From positions 28,447,457 to 28,511,456 of the forward strand of contig OW388290.1 of assembly GCA_936450465.1 (NCBI GenBank): 64,000 bases of DNA, given 5' to 3'. Below the pieces are notes generated by a model that was not told where the DNA came from, ran no database searches, and saw only the letters and a program-made list of their open reading frames with translations. Every line of letters starts with the position of its first letter. Position 1 is the stretch's first letter. The position numbers were made by a program, and so were the translations under genes. Below, in pieces: positions 1 to 11,339 of this stretch. Source of the DNA: Gibbula magus. Lineage: Eukaryota > Mollusca > Gastropoda > Trochida > Trochidae.

Positions 1-3000
1 TTCGTATAGAATTTATAGATTCGTAATTATCAAAAGAGCGTGAGATCACGTATTTAAATGACGATTCGTTATTAGATTAGTTTAAGTACTAGAACATGGA
101 ATTTTGAAGACGTATCTGACAGATTGAACATAATGAAAGCAGCGTTAAGTCATGATTCACTTCACTTTTAACTCTCTAGTGTCCCACGGAGTTAAAACGT
201 CTTGGTATTCACAAAAGCAACTGCAAACATATCGGAAATTGAAATGAAGAATTTTCAAATCTTGCCATTTTCCAGGTCAATTTATGAACTCTGTTTTTCA
301 TTTAAGTTATATTTTTGTTCACGTCATTTAATTCTATCCATGACCTGTGGATTGTGGGCTTCCAACTCCTTGCTATGGAACAAGCATAATGACTCTCTGC
401 TTCTGATTTGAAAAAAAAACACATGATGTATTACCGCCCCAAGTGAACATCAACAATAAAAACTAACAATAATAGCCCCAAATATGGTGCGATATATATA
501 CAACTATATGGAACTCGGTATGTTTAAAGATTCCCAAAGAAATAAAAGCAATACAAAAAGGAAACATAATTTCGCTTAAAGTGGTTTATCAAAATCATCT
601 GTCTATATGTTATCAGTCAACACGTGTGTCTTTCAAGACAGTTCATCATGAGATGGGAGGGAAACATACATTTTTATCTTCTTTGATAAAGAATTAAAAA
701 ATCCGTCAAGATTCCTATAGAGGTCTCGTAATTTCCTTCACCATAAAAGAAACGTTAATAGGTTTGAAGAAGATAATTCATATCTGACAGAACTGAAAAA
801 TATTCAATTTTCGACCATTTTTATAAGGTGCATAATTCATTTCATCAGTTTTACGATGGAGTCCTTGATTTATATTCTGAAGGGACACCTCATGTTCATT
901 TCGGACCCCTTTCATGGCGATGTTTTAGTAAAGGAAGAGCTTGAACGAAATTAAATAATACCTTTTGATGTCAGAGGCCATAAATCTTGTCATGACAGTG
1001 AAGGCAAATATGTGCAATGTATTATATTCTATTAGTGATATCGATTTAATTAGCTTAGACTTCCGCATGTATACCCAACAGAAATACTAAAAAAGAAACT
1101 TATTACGTGGCAGCAATGGGCTGACAGTATTGCAGATAAAGGCACCATAACTGCGATAAAAGAAGATATCACGTTCAGGAAATATTTTGTGAAAAACCAT
1201 ATTTTAACATTAAGGGCCTTAAAGTGAATGTTCTACTGCAGAGATCGGAATTTAAACATTGCAACTGCAACTTGTCTAACACTTAGACACATGTTTATGC
1301 TGAAAATATCGTCATTTTATTAAATATTGAAAAGGAGCCGTTGATTCTAAAAATCCGATTTCTCCAAGGCTACTTTCCAATGTTTCATAAATTGGTAATA
1401 CTCTACGAGTACATACTTTTTCTAGGAAATGAAGGCAAATCCGAAATTGTGTTCACCTACTTGTATATCTAAATGTAAATATATTTAAATTGGATTTCGT
1501 TTGGACGTCAATTACAGTAATTCGAATGCACAATAACCATTATAAAGAATTACCATGCGATCGTCATGTATAAGTGGTGCAGGTTTTCGAATTTTTAGCA
1601 GGATCACATAAATTTCCTTTATTTTGGAATAAAATTGTCCTTATTGACTAAATGAAAACTATCATCACATGTACATTAAATGAGTATAAAGTAAAATCCA
1701 TTATTGGTTTTTCAGGTTGTTGATGACTTATCTTGTATGTTAATTTTCGTGAAACAATTATTGTCGCTTCCAACGTGAAAACACAAAATTAGTTTTCACA
1801 AAATAATCGCTACTTTGAATTCGATGCTTCAAATACATCACACATGAGGTGATATTTGCACTACGATACGCAAAGAGGTGAATAGAATCTCCGCATGCAG
1901 TTGTATTCATGTTCACTTTACAATAAACAAACGTTTAGCTATACTCTCGTGAGATGTGGATTATGGTCAAATTACTTGACATGTGTCACGCATTGTTAAG
2001 CGGTGGTTTGTCCTTCTTCAATTGGATTCTAATTTAAAGCAACCATCCACACGGGGTTACACAGATTTCAATTAACTTTTACAGTTCACATTTCCAGAAG
2101 TTCCGTTCCGGTAAATTCAGAAGTCCTTCGATTACCGATCAGTGGAGCATTCGAATGTGAACTAATATCATCTTCTTATTCATATTCAGAGGAAAAATTA
2201 ATTCTTGTATAGCTAGTCTTGCTGTAACGGGTCTATGGAACGAGTTTGTAAAGGACAGAAACTGTATTTATAAAACTAGGATTCATTTATACCATATTTA
2301 ATTATTAACGCAAAAGTTCAAATTAATTAGGATTGGTTTAATTAGAAATCGGAAGTAATTTGCAATCGTTATAAATCAAGTTTCAGATAATTTACAACAA
2401 AAACATTCCTCATTGGTTTTGAACCTTTTAAACAGTTAACTTTATATGGACTGGTGATACATGACGTCTGAGTTTAGTACGAATATTTCAACATTAATAC
2501 ATTTTTTATGACAGCAATTTTCTTCGTTTAATGTTTTAACAATAATCATGGTAAAACAATGTTAATTTTCTCTGTCAAGTTTAATCTTCATTAAATTTTC
2601 AAAAATGTAAGTTCAATCATTGCCAACCACTTAATATCATATGATAAAATGCCGCTCTCTCGTGTTTTGAGAAGGAACTGATTGTATAACCTTAATCTAG
2701 AACATCAAGATAATGTTTATAAAACCAGGCCTTGTCTATGTCTGGTATATGCACAAACGAAGTCAGCTATATTCTTGTGTGATCGTCCATCTGATAACAC
2801 ACACACACACACTCACTAATGGCAGGCATCATCATATAGCCTCAAATGTACAGTTCGTACCTTAGCTTGTTAGCGTTGTTGCTAAGACTTATATGTACTT
2901 TTCTATTTGTCCTCAGAACCAGTTTTATTTGGAGAATAGGGTTGTATGCTATCGAATTAGGTGAGTGTTAACATGTACGTACACGGCTTGAAAACAAACA

Positions 3001-4299
3001 GATAGCTCTGTAGAGGTAAGGACCTTGATATGCCATTGTCCGTTAGCTATGACAGTATATATAGTACTTAAAATGAATAATTATATAATGGAAAATGAAT
3101 GTATATATGTATGCATCATACGTTAGTTAACTTACGTTGGCTAGGGGGGTGTAATCTATTGTTAGAGGCAGTTGGAAAAAGAGCAACAACATACTTACAG
3201 TACACGTGTAGAGCATCGTGATCGGCCTCAACGATAAACATTGCTTGTTTAAACCAGGCTTAATGGTATTGCAAGGTATTCTTACATACGGTTCAAAGCT
3301 GTTGATAACATTCCAAACTCACAAAACTGCTAATCAAGTTATCTCTCATGAAATTATACAATACTTGGTAGTTCAAACTGCACCTTTCACAATCATAATT
3401 CCCCTACCGGTCTATAAACATTAACTATTCATCTATGCTTTTACCCCCAGTAATGAAAGCCATGCGATTCCAGACTGTCATCACGAATATGCACCAGTTT
3501 GCTTAATTAAATTAATATTGAAAGCAATGTTAATCACCTGGCACCCAGTGTTTATGTCGCTTTATAAGCATGCATGTACTTAAACGCGCTGCAGGAAGGT
3601 AACTTTAGTGTATCCTACCCGTATGTGTACCCATTAACCATCTGGTAATCAAGGCGCTAATTATGCGGTAACATGTCGCGCCCTGATAGCTCACGCTATG
3701 TACTATTGTTAAGTCTTACTCTAATTAGGTAACTAAGGAATAAATTAACGATTGTATTTTGCGTATCAATCATATTTTTCAAAGTATTCAATATTTGGAT
3801 GAGTGTCGACAGTAAACAAACGTAATGCAATGTTTAAAAGGTGCACATGATACAACGGATGTAAAATGGTTAACAAGAACAAACAAATGTGACATATGAA
3901 TATAAAATGCATGTATGTTACTCGTCTGCAATATGTCACATTATGGATGATTATAACAAGCGTGCATACCATTCTAAGAAAATATATTACATATTATTCA
4001 ATAAATATAAGTCAAAGTATGAATGAAACAAGACAGCATCATACTCACTGAGGATGAGATGCAGGATAACTATCTCCAACAGGTGGTACAAAACTGATCG
4101 CTCACACAGATCCATCTGGTTTCAGTGCAGACTTTGTCTTCTCCGACGTACAAGTGACATTATGCACATAATACACTTCAATTCCACTGTGACGTCTTAT
4201 GAAAGTTATGAAGAATCGCTTTACATTTTCAACATGAAAGTGACAGTGAAACTGTCGATGATTCATAAATCCATCTCCTCCTGCTAATAAAGAAGTTGA
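1..4299. other. AT-rich stretch without recognisable genes
   Basis: I see no supportable gene or transposon here. Open frames are all under 80 codons, many begin at non-ATG codons, and none shows a recognisable domain. The only simple-sequence tract of note is an (AC)8 run at 2,797-2,812. It could be intergenic or intronic. Confidence 0.6.
2797..2812. repeat. (AC)8 microsatellite
   Basis: Eight uninterrupted AC dinucleotides, followed by ACTCACT. It is a simple tandem repeat and likely length-polymorphic. Confidence 0.9.
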
Positions 4300-4369
4300 A
4301 ACTGCCCAAGAGGAACAAATGTCTCAATTTGCAAGGAAGTAGTTCCACCTATCACTAAGGACGTACTGA

Positions 4370-4560
4370 GCGGCACGTGGACTCTCTTCACGCTCCCATC
4401 GCCTCAAGGCTCAGATTGCTGCTCATAGATCTAGCCGTGATCCGACAGACGGGCAGCCAGTCAGCCAGGGAGTCAGCAGCATTGAGGGAGGGAGGGAGCT
4501 AGCGTTGATTCTCGTCCATTGCGGCCAGCTCACACCCACAGCTCTACCGTCCTCTTAGGT
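4370..4560 (+). other. GC-rich, exon-like block (possible first exon or promoter)
   Basis: This block is clearly richer in G+C and CpG than the surrounding AT-rich DNA. It contains CAGCCAGTCAGCCAGGGAGT and a short GGGA-repeat run. It ends in a splice-donor-like CTTAG|GTAATT, with the GT at 4,559-4,560. A strong acceptor-like tract, CTCTGTCTCTGTTTCAG, ends at about 5,393. The frame after that acceptor (about 5,395-5,493) is cysteine-rich but short. A spliced transcript with a 5' untranslated exon here is conceivable. No domain or conserved reading frame supports it, so this is a low-confidence guess. Confidence 0.2.
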
Positions 4561-4571
4561 AATTTGCCATT

Positions 4572-6350
4572 CCAATGCGAGCAGTTCAGCAAATTATTCG
4601 CAAGTAAATGGCAATGAGTTTGGAATAGTTGTCTTCCATTTGATGATTGAAGGAGATAACCAATGATAGAACAGAGGGGGTATGCAATTTAATCTGCATC
4701 TAGCAATGTACTAGCCATTTGATGTCCTTATTTGTCATAGTCTGGAGACCATTTAGAAAGATGTGATCTACAGAAGATGGTCTCTTGTGTCAGTGTTAAG
4801 CACTCTTTCTGTAACCTCCCCACGATAGGACACACGCTATTTGACAGGCCATATACTGAACGTGGTTAAGAGGATAAATCCCTATTAAGTGTGACAGGCA
4901 CTCATTAGAGTTACTGCGGATAAGCAAATGTTGACTTTTAGCGTGCTTTGGTACTCATGATCAGCTCTCTGAACAACTTCTCTGACTATTGAGAACTCTG
5001 TGCACAAAGACACAAGGACAGCTAGTATCTAAGTATAAATTGCGGAGGTTACGATGAGGACTTAATATTGATTCCTCTAATAACGTCACTGTTGTGATGG
5101 ATGCTTTTCTTTCCGAATTACTCTCTGTAGATTGATCATCTGCCCACCTATACAAAACATGCAGTTAGAATATATGACACAAGTGCACCCCTCCAATATG
5201 AGCGCCGCTGCACGGGTGTTTGCTTGACGTGCAATATCGACAGTGAACATTCCCAGGTAGCCTCGTGGACTCACAGCTGCATCTTCAGCGCAATGGCTCT
5301 AATTGACTCGCACGCCGCACGAGCCGAGTGCTTTCAGTTTTGTTTATGTCCTGTTATACAGTGGACGCCACAACTGACTCTGTCTCTGTTTCAGTGTTTG
5401 ACTTCGTGTTCTAGGGTTTCCATGAGCCGATGCTGTTTTACACCAGGGGATCTCATAAATATGGAAATAATGAAATTTGCATACGGCATTTGAAATTCAA
5501 CTCGCCAGCAGAATACACGAAGGAAACCAAAGCTATGCAAATGCTAATGGCGTTAACAGAAATATGTGATTCAGGCGTATACTACGTATGTCAACCAATC
5601 CAATGTTCTCCGAGGGGATAAAGATAAATAGTGTGGTATTTATATTTAAAAAATGTACATACAAAGCAATTGAAATCAGATATATATACATGTGTATATA
5701 TAGTATATATAATATCGTATGTGATGTTAATAAGAAAAATATGCTTACACAGCACAAGTTTTCATGAAAGGTCTTAAAGGTTGAATTTTGGCCACATCGG
5801 ATCAATGCAGATTCGTTTAACCATTCTGCAATTAGTTGCCCTATGTATACAAACAGTACTAAATCAAAGGATTGACGTTGTATGGTTACTGATTAAACAA
5901 TCTTTATATGTCGCATATTTTTCATTCATATAAAGTTAAATTAGTCATGATACAATATGGATCTTCTCTGAAAAGTTCCTAAAGTATTAACTTGAAACAT
6001 CGTGACGTTTTATTGCAAAATTCGAATTACCAATTCAACAGAAGGCATTATTTTGCATTCTCCAGTACTTAACGGCCTTTTTCTTTTATTCTCGCATTTA
6101 ATGCCGATCTGAGCAGACAACATAATATATATGATTAGAGATATAGAGTATAGTGTCTTTTTACCAACTAAATACATCTTTATGTTTCTGTTACTTACTA
6201 GCTTAAGGCATTTCAATATTTATGTTTTCATATCAGTACACACGACAGCAGGATTGGGTTAAAACATATACATCATAGCTATATTAGATATCCTGTTTTG
6301 AAAGAATGGAAATACGAAATTTCCATCCAATTTCGATGATTAGAACTCGT
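4572..6350. other. Gene-free stretch with a mildly GC-enriched patch
   Basis: No domain-bearing reading frame is seen. A patch at about 5,190-5,420 is richer in CpG than its surroundings and ends at the acceptor-like tract noted for the exon-like block. The rest is ordinary AT-rich sequence, with a TATATA-rich run at about 5,680-5,715. Confidence 0.5.
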
Positions 6351-6354
6351 TTTA

Positions 6355-6450
6355 GTTCCTGCAGTTCCTATCAATCAGTATAGGATTATTTGCTATCCTC
6401 AGATGAGACAGACGATATGTTATGTTGTACGAGCAGCATCTATTAGCTCC
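6355..6450 (+). repeat. Dispersed low-copy repeat, copy 1
   Basis: Contains TCCTATCAATCAGTATAGGA, then TTTGCTATCCTCAGATGAGAC and a GATATGT-TTGTAC-GAGC segment followed by CTATTAGCTCC. The same string of motifs recurs at 9,097-9,192, and in part at 6,777-6,815 and 10,921-10,995. The family is unnamed. I see neither clear terminal inverted repeats nor coding capacity, so an old local duplication or a degenerate short interspersed repeat are both possible. Confidence 0.6.
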
Positions 6451-6776
6451 TTCAGTGATTATGCAGCATGACCTCAATGCTTTACCACGATTAGCTTTAG
6501 AGTGAATGGGGAGGATATCCTATAACGATAGCCAATAACAACAACTAATCGTTCAAACCCATACATAAACAGAGACTATGTGATTAGATAAATAATAGGT
6601 GTACTTTTGTACATTGTACATAAGTATATAATTGAGTGGTGTTTTAGAGCAGAAGTATTTTTCGTATTTTGATAATAAAAAACAGAGAGATTGGATGATA
6701 AGAGAAATAATTTCTATATTGGTATGAGGTTTGGAAAGAATGCTGTTTGGATATTCCCGTCATATCTATCCCTTGT

Positions 6777-6815
6777 TTCCTGCAGTTTCTATCAAGACAG
6801 GATTATCCTTAGAGA
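6777..6815 (+). repeat. Dispersed low-copy repeat, partial copy 2
   Basis: Short fragment sharing CCTGCAGTTTCTATCAA and AGGATTAT with copies 1 and 3. Only about 40 bases are recognisable. Confidence 0.4.
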
Positions 6816-7636
6816 TGCAAACATGTACACACCAACAACTCATTTTGCAAATAATCGTTTAAAATAAATAAAAGGGAGTAGGTAAGAATTCTACATGTAA
6901 AATGTAAAAGTATTATTAATGGACAAGCCACAACTTTTATTGGTGACAACGGAAGAAAGAAGAATTGTTAACAGTACAAAATAACTTTATCATATGCTCC
7001 CTAATAACGATATTTTATTTTCCATTACATCAGGTAATTACCGAATTAATGAAATAACCAAATAGAACACATTATTACCAGATTTTAGAAGTTGTATTAG
7101 TGCTGAGACAGCCATAAGCCAATTTAAATGTATGGTGCTAGCTAATAAACGTGATTCGAACTTCTAATAGAAAATTGAGTTATAAAGGTCATAATCATTA
7201 AATACTGATGTATCTATCAACTATATGGGGACATCACTATTTTCGTCCAAGATCAAGAATGTTAATGACATTTGCTAGATGAATTTGTGAATAAAAGCGG
7301 TCAGGGCAATGGTGTTTATTTGATGCAGAATCCAGATGCAACATCTAACTTCCTCTTGCAATAATAAGCCCAGGAAACAATCAGTAATAGCGTATCTTCC
7401 AACTGCTGTATATATACATGTGTACAATAGTATCAAGTAGGTAATGACTGTTATTACTTCATTCTACTTCTCATTTGATTCCAAACACATATATTAGACG
7501 GATGTGTTCCAATATTACATCCTAAAGCTGACAGATTGGCAGCATATTTGACAAGACAGTCAAGGGTAAAGTTTGGGGTTAAGTCAATTACAACTAGAAA
7601 GTGTTTTTACTTGTAATTCAATTTTAAAAAAACTTA

Positions 7637-8180
7637 GTCCAAATTGTTGCCATGGAAACAGAACAAAATTAAATATTTAAAGTTCAAACACCTCAAAGGC
7701 ACATCTAAAGGATATCGGGAGGTAGTGTACCAAATTTGGTAAGGATAGCGCCCGTAGTTTTAGAAATTTGTTCTGGAAACAAACCCCACCCTACTAAAGG
7801 ACGTCCAAATTGTTGCCAAGGAAACTGAAAAATATAAAATAAAGTTCAAACCCCAAAAAAGGCACATCTACATTTACATGGTATGGGAAGGCTGTATACC
7901 AAATTTGATGAGGATTGGTGAAGTAGTTTTAGAGATCTACCCCGGAAACAAATCCTATCCTTCAAATACACAAAGTCCAAATTGTTACCATGGAAACAAA
8001 ACACTTGAAATTTAGAAAAAGCTGAAACCCCCAAAAGGCACATCTATATGATATGGGGAAGCTGTATGGTGAAGATTGGTCAATTAGTTTTAGAGGTATG
8101 CTCCGGGAACAATGGAAACGCCGACACCGACGGGAACTCAACCAAAAACAATATGTCTCCCGACTCTTGGGGGAGACATA
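7637..8180 (+). repeat. Three-unit repeat with terminal hairpin (mollusc-type repeat)
   Basis: Three diverged units start at about 7,637, 7,803 and 7,975. Each opens with GTCCAAATTGTTRCCAWGGA, followed by AAAGTTCAAA-, AAAGGCACATCTA-, TACCAAATTTG- and AGTTTTAGAGAT-like blocks and a CCGGAAACAA-type end. The last unit runs into a distinct tail with CGCCGACACCGACGGGAACT and finishes with TATGTCTCCC ... GGGAGACATA, a 10-bp inverted repeat at 8,152-8,180. There is no coding capacity. From general knowledge, repeats of this look are common in molluscan genomes. The array plus defined 3' end suggests a non-autonomous mobile repeat, but I cannot assign a class. Confidence 0.75.
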
Positions 8181-9090
8181 AATATGGATATAACCTACGA
8201 TAACAATATCAAGGAGAGATGAATGTTGCAGGTGTCATAGATATCAAACACTGGCTTTAAAGGTGCCCTTCCTCCAAATAGTTCTGAAACATATGCACAA
8301 GAACACAAGCAAATATTCCTAAGACTCATTTTACAACATTTTGCAATCTGAGAATCATCTCAATTGTAATCAACCGACATTTTCAAATTTGATTATCTTG
8401 ATTATCCTAATACAAAAGTAAACAATGAGCAGCGACAATATTTAAGACTCTGAAATCAATAAATCTGAAATCAACGCCTGCAGTCAAAGTTATCGGAAAG
8501 CAAGTTCACTGTTCAAATTGTAACTCTCTCCTAGATATGATGTTCGTGTGAAATTTATATCTTAAAAGTTTTAGTTTGCAAAAATTCACAAACAATTTTT
8601 CGATTACCGATAGTTTGTGAAATTTGAGTGGATAAATGAGTATTCGAAACTTTATTTCATGATCATTATGTTTTTGTTAAATGCCTATCAAAGATATTTT
8701 ATCGTTGAAGTAATCAGATTTGAAAAAGGCGACTCATTGCCTCGGGTGTGTATTTACTTAATTCATTGTGACACAGCAGAATATGTTTCAACAGAATGCG
8801 TCCTTTCCCGTAATTAATATGTTATTTTAAAAAAAATCAGTTCACAACCCTCAAACACAGCAGAATACAGCATAAATGTCCAAAGTCAACTTGGATCAAC
8901 ATTGCATTTGCCATGTCGACTCAAAGTCATTAAAGGGAAATATTATGTGTATTTCTTACGAGAAACTTCAAATTGCTTCAAGTTCGTATACAAGCAGCAG
9001 GGCAGTGTTATTAGAGCTATTACGTGTATGTCTCTTGTTCTAAAGGACTGACAATAAGGAAATCAATCATAACGGGATGAAAAGAACAGG
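8181..9090. other. AT-rich stretch, nothing recognised
   Basis: No domain, RNA gene or structured repeat is visible. The longest open frame (8,617-8,817) has no recognisable feature. Confidence 0.5.
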
Positions 9091-9096
9091 GCTATA

Positions 9097-9192
9097 TTCC
9101 TACAATTTCTATCAATCAATATAGGATTATATGCTATCTTCAGATGAGACACCCGATATGTCTTGTTGTACGGGCGGCCTCTATTGGCTCTT
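9097..9192 (+). repeat. Dispersed low-copy repeat, copy 3
   Basis: Matches copy 1: TTTCTATCAATCAATATAGG, then GCTATCTTCAGATGAGAC, CGATATGT, TTGTTGTACG and CTATTGGCTC. The flank at about 9,250-9,320 (GTGAGCTTAAG, TGATAGATTACAG) resembles the flank of copy 4 at about 11,015-11,060. The duplicated unit is therefore probably several hundred bases long. Confidence 0.6.
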
Positions 9193-10920
9193 TCTGAACG
9201 GGCCTTCAATGATGGAACAGCATGAAGTCAATGAAGAGGTTTTTCTGATGATTTCGTGAGCTTAAGTGTGCATGTTGGTGATAGATTACAGGCTTGTTAA
9301 CGATAGATGGGTGGCACTTCACCTTGATTTCTAATAAATCTTGAATCCTAGACACATGATACTGACAGGTTCGTGATTCTGAGACTGGTTCAGCTGACGT
9401 AATGTTTAAGGTGAAAGGATGCAAGGCAATTCTGTTTTCAATGATTCCTTTGATCCTTCTGGGTTGATAAATGTTTTGACGAATTACACAAAATAATACC
9501 ACACATTGATGCCAACTATAACATTGGCTTAGGTAAATCTTTATAGTTCGACATTTTCATCCAACATGTAATCCGCGTTAAGGCTGCAATTAAGCCAGTA
9601 ATTAATTTGAACCGAAGCAAATACAAATGAAGATTTTAAATTTCCAAACGTGTGCATGGTGCAAGATATCTTGTAATGCAATTGCAATCATTTAGAGGAA
9701 ATATGGCAATGTGTTAAATGTGGCATAGTGTCAACCAGATTGCTATTAGATGTTCGGTAACTGTACGTATTGAAACAATATTTATGACAGTGACACTTGG
9801 AATGGAAACACTCTGTCTAAGTACATGTAGTCTTCTTATTATATAATCTATGAAATAACATGATTAACTCAGGGATATCTAATGTAAAACAATACTTGCA
9901 GGAATTGCTATGATGAATAAGAACACCACTCACGAAGATCCATATTAACTGCAACTCGGTGATCTTGATCAACCAATTAACAGAAGAAACCGCGCGGAGT
10001 TGCAAAACGTATGGCACATATCAAGATAGAAGCTATAAAAACATGACAACGGCCAAGGCTCCGGGGAAAAGCTTCTCACTGTCAAGGCCAGTTGTTTTTT
10101 ATAAAACACACATAAGTCAATTATTCTGCGAAATTGTCCTTTATAGAGTGGATGTAAATATTTAACAGTTATATTATTACTTCCAAAACTAGTTTGTCTT
10201 TATGAGTAATTTCTAATTGATAGCAATGCTTTAGAAACTATAGGAATCATTTAATACATTATTTTGCCTTTGCTGTAGTTGCTGTAGGATGTGAAACGAA
10301 GGGCATCAATACGACATTGTGAAGGTTACGTAAGTGCGTCAACTTCACACACCTGGTCGATAGGTGTCAAAACCTGCAAATTATTTCGATTAATAAGTCT
10401 TGCAACTTATAAAATACCCAAATGCTATTACAAAAGCAACCCTTGCTGTTAAGCCTCAAGTGTTTAAAATGTCGAGTCAACATAACTGTAGTTTCTATAT
10501 GCAAAAACAGGAAATGTTGAAATATACTTATGTGAAATAGTTATATAGCAATGTATTGGAGCTATATATCATGCTTTAAACAATCACATCTCTGTTTTAA
10601 CATACCCCTTTCCAAAAATGTATACCTTTTAACACTGTGTTATAGTATACTTCATGAGATTAGTTACCGCTACGGCTAGTTAGGGATTCTTCCTGGTTAC
10701 GGTGCAAAATCCGTCTTCGATTCCGCCTAATCTTCAAAATGTCATCATACTATATCCAGTCAAATAAGTTTTAAAATCAATTTAACTTCCCTTTCAAATC
10801 GACATATAAAGCGTGTCTATGTGTTACGCAATCTCATTCATATATTAAGGTCTCTGGTAAACTGACACCAGGAAGAAATATTTGTGGAGTCAGTATGATT
10901 GAAATACGCATAAGCTCGTG

Positions 10921-11060
10921 CATGCAGTGCCTATCAATCAGGAAGGAATTATTTACTATCCTCGGGGATTTCTCCTCATTGGTTGAGCAGTGTGAAGTCT
11001 GTTAGATATCTAAGATGACCGTGTAAGCTTAGAATTGCACATTATTGATAGGTTACAGCA
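10921..11060 (+). repeat. Dispersed low-copy repeat, copy 4 with flank
   Basis: Carries CATGCAGTGCCTATCAATCA and TTTACTATCCTC, then a flank GTGTAAGCTTAGAATTGCAC with TTGATAGGTTACAG that parallels the flank of copy 3. More diverged than copies 1 and 3. Confidence 0.45.
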
Positions 11061-11339
11061 GTTGTGGTGTTACTGTCACCTAGCTACTCCCTTCATTCAA
11101 CTTACGTTGATCCATGCAATATAACATCTTCGAGAGTTATGTTTTTTTTCTACTGGAACTTAAATGAACATGGTTGATAGTTACGCTTCTCAAGCAAAAC
11201 TCTTTTTGTCTGTAAACATTTAAGCTGGTGAAAATGATTTCGTAAAGTGAAGTGGGTTAACAACGGTTTCATTTCGTGTACGAGGTGAAGTAATTTTTGC
11301 TCTGAAAATAAAGACATTAAGATAAACAACTTCACACTA

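Noticed and set aside
4036..4081. Possible small exon between CAAGACAG and CAACAG|GTGG (frame reads ILTEDEMQDNYLQQ)
   Set aside because: The acceptor lacks a pyrimidine tract, the exon would be only 46 bp, and no neighbouring exons support it.
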